The notes under the pieces: generated by a model
What the model was told of the DNA's origin: nothing
The model's database searches: none
Seen by the model: only the letters and a program-made list of their open reading frames with translations
Shown: positions 41,795 to 50,119 of the stretch, in pieces
Position numbering within the stretch: the first letter of the stretch is position 1
Layout of the letters: each line of letters begins with the position of its first letter
Source: Amycolatopsis deserti
GTDB taxonomy: Bacteria > Actinomycetota > Actinomycetes > Mycobacteriales > Pseudonocardiaceae
Assembly: GCF_014653945.1 (NCBI RefSeq)
Contig: NZ_BNAU01000002.1
Span: 677,914 to 741,913 of the forward strand
DNA: 64,000 nucleotides
Reading direction: 5' to 3'
Program-made: the position numbers and the translations under genes

Positions 41795-42504
41795 CCCCGG
41801 TGTTGCTGCTGCACGGCATCGGCGGGTCGAGCGCGTCCTTCGAGTCGCAGGTGGACGTGTTGTCGAGGCGGCACCGGGTGGTGGCCTGGGACGCGCCGGG
41901 CTACGGGGACGCGCCGGATCCGGAGCGGGCCGACATCGGCTGGTACGCCGAACAGGCGGCGCGGATCTTCGACGAACCGGCCCACGTGGTGGGTGTGTCC
42001 TGGGGCGGGGTGATCGCGACCCGGCTGGCGCTGGAGCACCCCGTGCTGTCGCTGACCCTGGCCGACTCGACGCGCGGCTCCGGCACCAGCGCCGAGGCCG
42101 CCGCGCGGATGCGGGCGCGGGTGGACGAGCTGGCCGAAGTGGGTGCCGCGGAATTCGCCCGGCGGCGCGCGCCGCGCCTGTGCTCTGATCCGTCGACCCG
42201 CGCGAAGGTCGAAGCGACCATGGCCAGGGTGCGCCTGGCCGGGTACCGCGCGGCCGCGGAGTCGATGGCGACCACCGACCACGGGCCGGTGCTCGGCCGG
42301 ATCAGCGTGCCCACGCTGGTCGTGGTCGGCGCTGACGACCAGGTCACCGGAGTCGAGGAGAGCCGGCTGCTGGCGCGCGAGATCCCGGGAGCGCGGCTAC
42401 GGGTGATCGGCGGCGGGCACGCGGCCAACCAGGAGTGCCCGGACGAGTTCAACGAGGTCCTGCTGGAGTTCCTGTCCGAAGTGGAGGCCGCGCGATGCGC
42501 CTGA
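41791..42504 (+). CDS. Alpha/beta hydrolase (meta-cleavage product hydrolase-like)
   Basis: This is a 237-residue alpha/beta hydrolase. LLHGIGGSSAS forms the oxyanion region, the nucleophile elbow is GVSWGG with Ser70, the acid is in VVGADDQVTG, and the His is in GGGHAANQE. The set matches meta-cleavage product hydrolases and lactonases. It follows the extradiol enzyme by one gene and overlaps the AspDH-like gene by four bases, so C-C hydrolysis of the ring-fission product is the likely job. Confidence 0.87.
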   Translation: MTPVLLLHGIGGSSASFESQVDVLSRRHRVVAWDAPGYGDAPDPERADIGWYAEQAARIFDEPAHVVGVSWGGVIATRLALEHPVLSLTLADSTRGSGTSAEAAARMRARVDELAEVGAAEFARRRAPRLCSDPSTRAKVEATMARVRLAGYRAAAESMATTDHGPVLGRISVPTLVVVGADDQVTGVEESRLLAREIPGARLRVIGGGHAANQECPDEFNEVLLEFLSEVEAARCA

Positions 42505-43229
42505 TCGTGGTGACCGGCGCCGGGCGCGGGCTCGGCTGGGCGATCGCCGACGCCCTCGGCGCGTCCGGGGCGCAGGTCGTGGTCGCCGAGCGCGATCCGG
42601 AGCGGGCCGCGCGCGGAGTGGCGCAGCTCGAGGAACGCGGCCGGACCGTGCACCGGATCGACACCGACGTCGCCGATCCCGATTCGGTGGCGCACCTGGC
42701 CGAACAGGTGGCGAAGATCGGGCCGCTGCACGGGCTGGTCAACAACGCGGCGATGGCCGACGGGGTCGGCGGCAAGCACTTCGCCGACCTGGAGGTGCAG
42801 GCGTGGGACCGGCTGATGACGGTCAACGCGCGCGGCCCGTGGCTGGTCGCCCGCGCCCTGTACCCGCAGCTGGCGGCCACCGGCGGGCGGATCGTGAACA
42901 TCGCCTCCGACGTCGCGTTGTTCGGGCCACCGCGGCTGGTGCACTACGTGTCGTCGAAGGGCGCGGTGATCGCGATGACCCGCGCCATGGCGCGCGACGC
43001 CGGGCCGGACGGGGTGACGGTGAACGCGGTCGCGCCGGGCCTGACCGAGGTCGAGGCGACCGAGCGGGTCCCGCGGGAACGGCACCAGCTCTACGCGGAG
43101 GGGCGGGCGCTGACCCGGCCGCAGCAACCGGGTGACGTGGTGGGCGCGGTGGAGTTCCTGCTCTCCGACGCCGCCTCGTTCATCACCGGGCAAACGTTGG
43201 TCGTCGACGGCGGATTCGTCTGCCACTAG
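42495..43229 (+). CDS. Short-chain dehydrogenase/reductase, complete active site
   Basis: This 244-residue SDR has TGAGRGLG cofactor loop (about 7-14), NNAA at about 90, the catalytic Ser in NIASDVALFG, and Tyr/Lys in HYVSSKGAVIAM. Its start overlaps the hydrolase gene by ten bases. It ends in the usual TGQTLVVDGG. A dihydrodiol dehydrogenase step after the Rieske oxygenase is the natural role, but other alcohol oxidations are possible. Confidence 0.86.
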   Translation: MRLIVVTGAGRGLGWAIADALGASGAQVVVAERDPERAARGVAQLEERGRTVHRIDTDVADPDSVAHLAEQVAKIGPLHGLVNNAAMADGVGGKHFADLEVQAWDRLMTVNARGPWLVARALYPQLAATGGRIVNIASDVALFGPPRLVHYVSSKGAVIAMTRAMARDAGPDGVTVNAVAPGLTEVEATERVPRERHQLYAEGRALTRPQQPGDVVGAVEFLLSDAASFITGQTLVVDGGFVCH

Positions 43230-43238
43230 GAGCTTTTC

Positions 43239-44018
43239 ATGGACCTGCGACTTTCCGGGCGGGCGGTCGTGGTGACCGGCGCCAGCTCCGGCGTCGGGCT
43301 CGCCACCGCCGCGATGCTGCTCGCGGAGGGCGCTTACGTCGCCGCGTGCGCGCGGGACGGCGTGCGGCTGGAGAAGGCGCTGGCCGATCTGCCCCGCGCG
43401 TCCGGCGCCCGGCTGTACACCGCCGCCTGCGACGTCCTCGACGCCGACGACGTGCGCCGGTTCGTCACCGGCGCCGGTGAGGAGTTCGGCGGGCTGGACG
43501 GCCTGGTCAACAACGCCGGACGCTCGCTCATGGCGCGGCTGGCCGACACCAGCGACGAGCAGTGGCGCGGCGAGCTGCACCTGAAGATCTTCTCGGTGCT
43601 GCACGTGGTCCGCGCCGCGCAGCCGTGGCTGCGGCCGGGTGCGGCGGTGGTCAACGTCAACGCGATCCTGTCCCGCCAGCCCGAACCGAAGCTCGCCGCG
43701 ACGTCGGCGGCGCGAGCGGCGCTGCTGAACCTGTCCAAGACGCTGGCCGCGGAGCTGGCTCCGGACGTGCGGGTCAACTCGGTGTGCCTCGGCCTGGTCG
43801 ACACCGGCCAGTGGCGGCGCCGGTACGAGCAGTCGGGCACCGCGCTGTCCTGGGAGGAGTGGACCTCGGCGCTCGCCGCGGACCGCGGCATCCCGCTCGG
43901 CCGGCTCGGCACCGCCGACGAGGTCGCGTTCCCGATCGTGGCGCTGCTGTCGCCCCGAGCTTCTTATGTGACCGGTTCCGCCCTCGACGTCGGTGGCGGC
44001 GTCGCCCGATACGTCTGA
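43239..44018 (+). CDS. SDR-fold protein lacking the catalytic Ser-Tyr-Lys
   Basis: This 259-residue SDR fold has intact TGASSGVG (13-20), NNAG (91-94) and C-terminal VTGSALDVGGG. The active-site positions, however, read VNVNAIL where the Ser is expected and LAATSAARAALLNL where YxxxK is expected: Tyr is replaced by Thr155 and Lys by Arg159. It therefore probably cannot do normal SDR hydride transfer, and may be a partner of the complete SDR one gene upstream or have a changed activity. Frame and codon use look normal. Confidence 0.82.
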   Translation: MDLRLSGRAVVVTGASSGVGLATAAMLLAEGAYVAACARDGVRLEKALADLPRASGARLYTAACDVLDADDVRRFVTGAGEEFGGLDGLVNNAGRSLMARLADTSDEQWRGELHLKIFSVLHVVRAAQPWLRPGAAVVNVNAILSRQPEPKLAATSAARAALLNLSKTLAAELAPDVRVNSVCLGLVDTGQWRRRYEQSGTALSWEEWTSALAADRGIPLGRLGTADEVAFPIVALLSPRASYVTGSALDVGGGVARYV

Positions 44019-44028
44019 GGAGACACCT

Positions 44029-45648
44029 GTGAAACACGGCAACGGCGGGGATCTGCTCGCCCAGATCCTGGTCGACAACGGCGTCGACACCGCGTTCGGC
44101 ATCGTCAGCGTGCACAACCTGCCGCTGGTGGAGGCGATCGCGGCGCGGCTGCGGTTCGTCCCGGTGCGGCACGAGGCCGCGGCGGTCAACGCGGCCGACG
44201 GGTACGCCCGCGCCCGCGGCGGGCTCGGGGTCGCGATCACCAGCACCGGCACCGGCGCGGGCAACGCGGCCGGCTCGCTCGTGGAGGCGCTGACCGCGGG
44301 CAGCCGCGTGCTGCACGTGACCGGCCAGATCGACTCGCCCTACCTCGGGCAGGGGCGCGGGGTCATCCACGAGACCCGCGACCAGCTCGGGATGCTCACC
44401 GCGGTGTCCAAGCACGCGGCGACCATCACTTCGGTGGCCGACGCGGAGGACGTGCTGCGGCAGGCGGTCCGGCACGCGGTGACGCTCCCGTGTGGACCGT
44501 CCAGTGTGGAGTGGCCGATCGACCTGCAGTACGCGCGGCACACGTTCACCGCTCGCGGTGCGGAGACCCCCGCTCCGGTGCCGGAGCCGGACGAGGACGC
44601 GCTGGCCCGGGCGGACGAGTTGCTCGCCGCCGCGCGGCGCCCGGTGATCTGGGCCGGTGGCGGCGCGGTGGACGCGCGGGACGAGGTGCGGGAGCTGGCC
44701 GAGCGGCTGCAGGCACCGGTGTTCACCAGCAACTCCGGGCGCGGCACGCTGCCCGAGGACCACGAGCTGGTGGTCGGCAACTTCGCCACCGCGGCGGAGG
44801 ACCTGCTGGCCGAGGCCGACCTGCTGATCTCGATCGGCACGCACTTCCGGTCCAACGAGACCAAGCACTACCACCTGACGTTGCCCGAGCAGCACATCCA
44901 GATCGACGTCGACCCCGCGGCCCTGGGCCGGGTCCACCCGGCGACGGCCGGGATCGCCGGGGAGGCCGCGGCGGTGCTCCGGCGGCTGCGGGGCGGCTCC
45001 GGTGATCCGGCGTGGCGCGCGCGGGCGGTGTCCACGCGAGCGGCCGTGCGGTCGCGGCTGCGCGAGGCGATCGGCCCGTACGCCGAGATCTGCGACGCGA
45101 TGCGCGCGGGGCTGCCGCGGGAGTCGGTGATCGCGCGGGACGTGACGATCCCGTCGAGCCAGTGGGGCAACCGGCTGCTCGACATCCACGATCCGCGGAC
45201 CAACCTGTTCCCGGTCGGCGGCGGGATCGGGCAGGGCCTGGCGACCGGCATCGGGGCGGCTCTGGCCGGCCGCGACGCGCCGACGCTGGTGATGGCCGGC
45301 GACGGCGGGCTGGCCGTGCACCTGGGCGAGCTGGGCACGCTGGCGCAGGAGAAGCCGTGGCTGGTGCTGGTCGTGTTCAACGACGGCGGGTACGGCGTGC
45401 TGCGCAACATGCAGGACCACCACGGCGGTACGCGGGCCGGGGTGGACCTCTACACGCCGGACTTCTCGCGGCTGGCGCAATCGCTGGACCTGCCGTACCA
45501 GCTGGTGAGCAAGCCGTCACTGTTCGCCGAGGCCCTGGAGAAGGCGGTCGCGCAGCACGGCCCGTATGTGATCGAGGTCGATGTGACGGCGCTGGACCCG
45601 GCGCCGCGCCCGTTCGTGCCCCCGGTGCCCGTCCCCCGGGAGGACTGA
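44029..45648 (+). CDS. Thiamine diphosphate-dependent enzyme (acetolactate synthase/benzoylformate decarboxylase family)
   Basis: This 539-residue ThDP enzyme has GTG start after TGAGGAGAC. The activating Glu49 is in VPVRHEAAAVNAADGYARA. The middle domain (about 190-330) is present, and the cofactor motif is GDGG (425-428) with Asn452 (GDGGLAVHLGELGTLA...FNDGG). It may decarboxylate a 2-oxo acid or ligate C2 units. Within this operon a 2-oxo acid formed after ring cleavage would be its substrate. The family is broad, so no specific name is given. Confidence 0.86.
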   Translation: MKHGNGGDLLAQILVDNGVDTAFGIVSVHNLPLVEAIAARLRFVPVRHEAAAVNAADGYARARGGLGVAITSTGTGAGNAAGSLVEALTAGSRVLHVTGQIDSPYLGQGRGVIHETRDQLGMLTAVSKHAATITSVADAEDVLRQAVRHAVTLPCGPSSVEWPIDLQYARHTFTARGAETPAPVPEPDEDALARADELLAAARRPVIWAGGGAVDARDEVRELAERLQAPVFTSNSGRGTLPEDHELVVGNFATAAEDLLAEADLLISIGTHFRSNETKHYHLTLPEQHIQIDVDPAALGRVHPATAGIAGEAAAVLRRLRGGSGDPAWRARAVSTRAAVRSRLREAIGPYAEICDAMRAGLPRESVIARDVTIPSSQWGNRLLDIHDPRTNLFPVGGGIGQGLATGIGAALAGRDAPTLVMAGDGGLAVHLGELGTLAQEKPWLVLVVFNDGGYGVLRNMQDHHGGTRAGVDLYTPDFSRLAQSLDLPYQLVSKPSLFAEALEKAVAQHGPYVIEVDVTALDPAPRPFVPPVPVPRED

Positions 45649-46238
45649 TGACCACCCCGGCGACCAGCCACCACCACCACGGACACGCCCCCGCCAACCG
45701 GCGGCGCCGCATCCTCAAGACCGCGGCACCGCTGCTCGTGCGCTACCCCACCGCACCCGTGCGCGCGGCCGTCATCGTCCTGCACGACGAGCGCGGGCTC
45801 ACCGCCGAAGCCGAGGCCGCCTGCCGCGCGCTCGCCGAGTGCGGGTACCTCGCCGTGGCGCCGCTGCTCTACTACGACACCGGCGGGCGGGTCTTCCCGC
45901 GCGGCAACTTCGCCGCCCTCGCACCCGACGACCTCGCCGCCGACGTGGCCGGCGCGCTGGACCACCTGAGCCGCCGCGCGGGGGTTCCGGCGACCGCGTT
46001 CACCGGGCTCGGCCAGGGCGCCCACCTCGCCGCGTGGGCCGCCACCGCGCACGGCCTGCCCGTGGTGGGCGTCGAGCCGCGCGAGGGCCCCTGGCCCGGT
46101 CTCCCCGAGCTGCCGGTGCTCGCCGCGAACCTGGGCGAGTCCTGGCTGTCCCTGCGTGACGAAGACGACACCTGGGATGAAGCAGTGCGATTCCTCGATT
46201 CAGCCCGCACACTATTGCCCGACGAGGAGACCGAATGA
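45648..46238 (+). CDS. Dienelactone hydrolase-like protein without a nucleophile
   Basis: This 196-residue protein has the DLH-type fold: VRAAVIVLHDERGLTAEAEA, GYLAVAPLLYYDTGG, AFTGLGQGAHLAAWAA, PVVGVEPREGPWPG. The nucleophile elbow, GxCxG in DLH, reads Gly120-L-Gly122-Q-Gly124, so the Cys/Ser is missing. It is also shorter than DLH and no C-terminal catalytic His is seen. An N-terminal SHHHHGH could bind metal. It is coupled to its neighbours by a one-base and a four-base overlap. Probably a non-hydrolytic binding protein or an enzyme of another type. Confidence 0.8.
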   Translation: MTTPATSHHHHGHAPANRRRRILKTAAPLLVRYPTAPVRAAVIVLHDERGLTAEAEAACRALAECGYLAVAPLLYYDTGGRVFPRGNFAALAPDDLAADVAGALDHLSRRAGVPATAFTGLGQGAHLAAWAATAHGLPVVGVEPREGPWPGLPELPVLAANLGESWLSLRDEDDTWDEAVRFLDSARTLLPDEETE

Positions 46239-47614
46239 GCATCGACGCCACACCCGCAATGACGCAGGGTGACATCGCGGCCCGGCTGGAACGGCTGCCG
46301 ATGTCGCGCTGGCAGATCAGCGTTCGCCTGCTGATCGGCATCGTGACCTTCTTCGAGGCGTTCGACCAGCTGCTGATCGCCTACACGCTGCCGGTGCTCT
46401 CCCGCGAATGGGGCCTGTCGGCGGCCACCAGCACCGCGGCGCTGACCATCGGCTCGATCGGGATGCTGGCCGGCGCCCTGGTCTCCGGCTGGGCCGCGGA
46501 CCGGATCGGCCGCGTCAAGGTGATCGCGATCTGCGTCGCGGTCAGCGCCCTGTGCAGCGCCGGCATGGCCGCCTGCGACTCGCTCACCCCGTTCCTCGTG
46601 CTGCGGTTCGTGCAGGGCCTCGCGATCGGCGGTGAGGTGCCGACCGCCGCGGCCTACATCAGCGAGATCACCCGCGCCCACAAGCGCGGCCGGTTCGTGC
46701 TGCTCTACGAGGTGGTGTTCCCCGCCGGCCTGGCGGTGAGCGCGCTGGTCGCGGCGTGGCTGATCCCGCTGTGGGGCTGGCGCTCGCTGTACCTGCTGGC
46801 CGCCGTGCCCGGCCTGATGGCGTTCCTCATCCTGAAGAAGGTGCCGGAGTCGCCGCGCTGGCTCGCCTCGCGCGGCAAGTACGACAAGGCCGCCGCGGCG
46901 ATGGCGACGATGGAGACGAAGGTCCAGCGCGCGACCGGGGAGCCGCTGCCCGCGCCGGCCGCCGCGGCGCCGGTCACCGAGCCGCAGCAGCGCGGCAACG
47001 CCCTGCGCGACCTGTTCGCCGGCCGCTACCGGCGCCGCACGCTGACGGTGTGGACGATCTGGTTCGTCGGCTACCTCGCCAACTACGGCATCACCTCCTG
47101 GCTGCCGACGATCTACCGCGGGGTGTTCCACCTGCCGCTGGGCCAGGCGCTCTGGTACAGCACCGCCACCTCGGGCGCCGGTCTGGTCGGCTGCGTGCTG
47201 GCGGCGCTGGTGATCGACCGGATCGGGCGCCGGATGGTGCTGGCCGTCGGCCTCGGCGCGACCACCGCGATGCTGGTGGTGCTGGGCGCGCTCGGCGCCG
47301 GGTCGCCGGTGCAGCTGCTGGTGTGGTCGTCGCTGGCGGCGGTGTTCAACTTCGCCGTGAACATCAGCCTGTACCTGTACACGCCCGAGCTGTACCCGAC
47401 ACGCAGCCGCGCGCTGGGCTGCAGCCTGGGCGGGGTGATGAACCGGCTGGGCCTGATCCTCGGGCCGATCCTGGTCGGCGCGGTCTACGCCGGCGGCACC
47501 GCGCTGGGCTCGGTGTTCCTGCTGATCAGCGGCATCACGCTGGTCGGGGCGATCGTGGCCGCGGTGTTCGCCGAGGAGACCCGCGGGCGCACCCTGGAGG
47601 AGATCGCGCCCTGA
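46235..47614 (+). CDS. MFS transporter for the operon substrate (AAHS/SHS-like)
   Basis: This 459-residue, 12-helix protein has FFEAFDQLLIAYTLPVLS at helix 1, GWAADRIGRVKVIAI after helix 2, GLAIGGEVPTAAAYISE at helix 4, and ELYPTRSRALGC in the C-terminal half. This is the sugar-porter-like signature shared by aromatic-acid:H+ symporters. It is the last gene of the operon, overlapping the DLH-like gene by four bases, and is followed by a strong terminator. It should import the aromatic substrate. Confidence 0.86.
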   Translation: MSIDATPAMTQGDIAARLERLPMSRWQISVRLLIGIVTFFEAFDQLLIAYTLPVLSREWGLSAATSTAALTIGSIGMLAGALVSGWAADRIGRVKVIAICVAVSALCSAGMAACDSLTPFLVLRFVQGLAIGGEVPTAAAYISEITRAHKRGRFVLLYEVVFPAGLAVSALVAAWLIPLWGWRSLYLLAAVPGLMAFLILKKVPESPRWLASRGKYDKAAAAMATMETKVQRATGEPLPAPAAAAPVTEPQQRGNALRDLFAGRYRRRTLTVWTIWFVGYLANYGITSWLPTIYRGVFHLPLGQALWYSTATSGAGLVGCVLAALVIDRIGRRMVLAVGLGATTAMLVVLGALGAGSPVQLLVWSSLAAVFNFAVNISLYLYTPELYPTRSRALGCSLGGVMNRLGLILGPILVGAVYAGGTALGSVFLLISGITLVGAIVAAVFAEETRGRTLEEIAP

Positions 47615-47621
47615 CGCCGAT

Positions 47622-47647
47622 GGGGTGCCGGGTTCGCCCGGCACCCC
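47622..47647 (+). terminator. Hairpin with UUCG tetraloop
   Basis: A perfect 11-base stem (GGGGTGCCGGG, 47622-47632, with 47637-47647) closed by TTCG begins seven bases after the transporter stop. UUCG loops are exceptionally stable, so this is a convincing end for the 10.2-kb operon. There is no U-tract. Confidence 0.8.
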
Positions 47648-47681
47648 GCCGCGACGGCGTTTTCACGCTAGGTTCGGCTGC

Positions 47682-48611
47682 ATGGCCAAGGACTCGGCGG
47701 TGGAGCTGGAGGTCGGGAACCACACGGTGCGGATCTCGAACCCGCAGCGGGTCTACTTCCCGGCGCGGGGCGAGACGAAGCTCGACCTGGCGCGGTACTA
47801 CCTGTCCGTGGGCGAGGGGATCGTGCGCGCGCTGCGGGAGCGGCCGTGCATGCTGCACCGGTTCCCGTCCGGGGTGAGCGGCGACAAGGTGCACCAGAAG
47901 CGCGTACCGGCCGGGGCGCCGCCGTGGCTGGAGACGGTGCGCGTGCACTTCCCGCGCTACGACCGGCACGCCGACGAGCTGTGCGTCACCGAGCTGGCGC
48001 ACGTGATCTGGGCGGTGCAGATGAGCACTGTCGAGTTCCACCCGTGGAACTCGCGGCGCGCGGACACCGAGAAGCCCGACGAGTGGCGCATCGACCTCGA
48101 CCCCGGCCCGGAGGCCGACTTCGCGCGGGTGCGTCGGGTGGCCCACGTCGCGCACGAGGTGCTCGACGAGCTGGGCGCGGTGGGCTGGCCCAAGACCTCC
48201 GGTGGCAGCGGTCTGCACATCTACGTGCGGATCGAGCCGCGGTGGGGGTTCAGCGAGGTGCGCCGGGCGGCGCTGGCGTTCGCTCGCGAGGTGGAACGCC
48301 GCGCCCCGGACGACGTGACCACGACGTGGTGGCGCAAGGATCGCGACCCGGCGCTGGTGTTCGTGGACTACAACCAGAACGCGCGCGACCACACGATCGC
48401 CAGCGCCTACTCGGTGCGCGGCGTGCCCGAGGCGACGGTGTCGACGCCGATCGCGTGGGACGAGGTGGACGACGTCGAACCGGGCGACTGCACGATCGCG
48501 ACGGTCCCCGCGAGGTTCGCGAAGCTCGGCGACCTGCACGCCGGCATCGACGACACCACCTACTCCCTGGAGACGCTGCTGGAGTGGGCCGATCGCGACG
48601 GCCTGGACTGA
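47682..48611 (+). CDS. Stand-alone LigD-type polymerase domain protein (PrimPol)
   Basis: This 309-residue archaeo-eukaryotic-primase-type domain is the same fold as the polymerase domain of bacterial NHEJ LigD. The catalytic Asp pair is WRIDLDPGPEADF (Asp138, Asp140), followed by KTSGGSGLHIYVRIEP with the nucleotide-binding Ser and His, and VFVDYNQNARDHTIASAYSVR with the third Asp. Such separate PolDom proteins add nucleotides during end joining or base-excision repair. No ku or ligase gene is in the window. It converges on the MFS gene with a four-base gap. Confidence 0.87.
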   Translation: MAKDSAVELEVGNHTVRISNPQRVYFPARGETKLDLARYYLSVGEGIVRALRERPCMLHRFPSGVSGDKVHQKRVPAGAPPWLETVRVHFPRYDRHADELCVTELAHVIWAVQMSTVEFHPWNSRRADTEKPDEWRIDLDPGPEADFARVRRVAHVAHEVLDELGAVGWPKTSGGSGLHIYVRIEPRWGFSEVRRAALAFAREVERRAPDDVTTTWWRKDRDPALVFVDYNQNARDHTIASAYSVRGVPEATVSTPIAWDEVDDVEPGDCTIATVPARFAKLGDLHAGIDDTTYSLETLLEWADRDGLD

Positions 48612-48615
48612 CCCC

Positions 48616-50028
48616 TCAGACCGTGCGGGCGGGGCGCATCCGGAACGCGACGATCAACGCGAGGACGGCGACCACGGCCATGACCAGGAACGCGTCGGAG
48701 TAGGCGGCGCCCTCGGAACCGGCGTGCAGGGGGTTCACGGCGCCGCTGCCGTTGTGCTGCCGCGCGGTCACCAGCACGCCGAACAGGGCCGGGCCGGTGC
48801 CGGCGCCGAGGAACTGCGCTCCCTGCAGGATCCCGAGCCCGACACCGACCTGCTCGGCAGGCAGCGCGCCCGCCGCGGCGCTGATGATCGGGGTGGCGAC
48901 GGAGATGAACCCGACGCTGAACCCGAGGATGCCGATGCCCGCGGGGATCACCGAGGTGCGAGTCGCGAAGGTCGACAGGAACAGGGCGAACAGGGCCATG
49001 GCCGTGAGCCCGGCGAGCACCAGCGGCCGGGTGCCGACGCGGTCGGCGAGGCGGCCGATCACCGGCGAGAGGACGGCGACGGCGGCCCCGGCGGGGATCA
49101 TCACCAGGGCGCCCGCGCCCGGGGTGAGCCCGTTGACGTCCACGACCAGCTGCGAGACGAACACCAGGGCGCCGAGGTTGACGAGCATCGCCAGGAACAG
49201 GGCGGCGACCGCGACCCGGTAGACCCGGTTGGCGAACAACTCGGGCGGGACAAACGGCTGCGCGGCGCGGACGGTGCGCCACCCGAAGAGCGCGAGCGCC
49301 ACGACCGCGACGACCAGGCTGCCCCAGGACGACGGCTGGGTGAAGCCGGCGACCTGCGCCTGGGTCATGCCGAACAGCATCAGCCCGGCGCCGAGGCCCA
49401 GGAGGACGCCGCCGGGCAGGTCGAACCGGGCCACGCCCACCGGGGACTCGCCGGGGAGCACGCGCCACGCCGCGGGCAGCAGTACCAGCGCGACCACGAA
49501 CATGAGCCAGAACAGCGCGGGCCAGCCGAGGAACTGGCCGATCCCCCCGCCGATGGCCGGCCCGGCGGCGGTGCCGATGCCCGCCGCCGAGGAGACCACG
49601 CCGATCCCCATCCCGCGCTTGTCCGCCGGCATCAACCTGGTGACGGCGATGATCGAGAGCACCGGCAGCGCGGCCGCGCCCACCCCCATCACGACCCGCC
49701 CGAGCACCAGCACCAGCAACTCCGGGGCCAGCGCGCAGATCAGGCTCCCGAGGGCGTAGGCCACCAGGGCGAACCCGAACAGACGCCGCAGGCTCACGCG
49801 GTCGGAGACGCGGCCGTAGAAGGGGATGCCGACCGAGAACACCAGCAGGAAGCCGGTGACGACCCACGCCAGCTCGGCCTCGGTAGCCCCGAACTGCTCG
49901 CCGATCGACGGGAGCATGAGGTTGACCATGTCGCTGGCGACGACCGTGACGAGCACGGCCGGCAGGAGTACGGCCAGCAGGGCCGTCGTCGAGCCGGCTC
50001 GTTCGGCGGGGGCCGGTGTGCGCGTCAT
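48616..50028 (-). CDS. DHA2-type MFS multidrug exporter
   Basis: This 470-residue protein has about 14 helices. YGRVSDRVSLRRLFGFA is the loop after helix 2, GRVVMGVGAAALPVLSIIAV helix 4, and GIGQFLGWPALFWLMFVVAL the helix 5-6 region, as in EmrB/QacA. The start at 50028 has an AAAGGACG site; an in-frame ATG at 50052 falls on the operator. It is probably induced by a redox or electrophilic compound through the Rrf2 protein, whose site lies just upstream. Confidence 0.86.
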   Translation of the reverse strand: MTRTPAPAERAGSTTALLAVLLPAVLVTVVASDMVNLMLPSIGEQFGATEAELAWVVTGFLLVFSVGIPFYGRVSDRVSLRRLFGFALVAYALGSLICALAPELLVLVLGRVVMGVGAAALPVLSIIAVTRLMPADKRGMGIGVVSSAAGIGTAAGPAIGGGIGQFLGWPALFWLMFVVALVLLPAAWRVLPGESPVGVARFDLPGGVLLGLGAGLMLFGMTQAQVAGFTQPSSWGSLVVAVVALALFGWRTVRAAQPFVPPELFANRVYRVAVAALFLAMLVNLGALVFVSQLVVDVNGLTPGAGALVMIPAGAAVAVLSPVIGRLADRVGTRPLVLAGLTAMALFALFLSTFATRTSVIPAGIGILGFSVGFISVATPIISAAAGALPAEQVGVGLGILQGAQFLGAGTGPALFGVLVTARQHNGSGAVNPLHAGSEGAAYSDAFLVMAVVAVLALIVAFRMRPARTV

Positions 50029-50051
50029 GCGGGCGTCCTTTCGCGGCATCA

Positions 50052-50074
50052 ACTGCCACTGTTGTGGTTACAGT
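50052..50074. promoter_or_regulatory. Rrf2-type operator at the MFS promoter
   Basis: ACTGCCAC-N7-GTTACAGT lies 24 bases upstream of the MFS start. The right arm is identical, and the left arm matches at six of eight bases, to the perfect palindrome at the Rrf2 gene. The same length and spacing argue that one protein binds both. Confidence 0.7.
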
Positions 50075-50119
50075 TAGGGTGAGAAAAAGGCGGAGGACGT
50101 GCCTCCGCCATTGCCGGGG

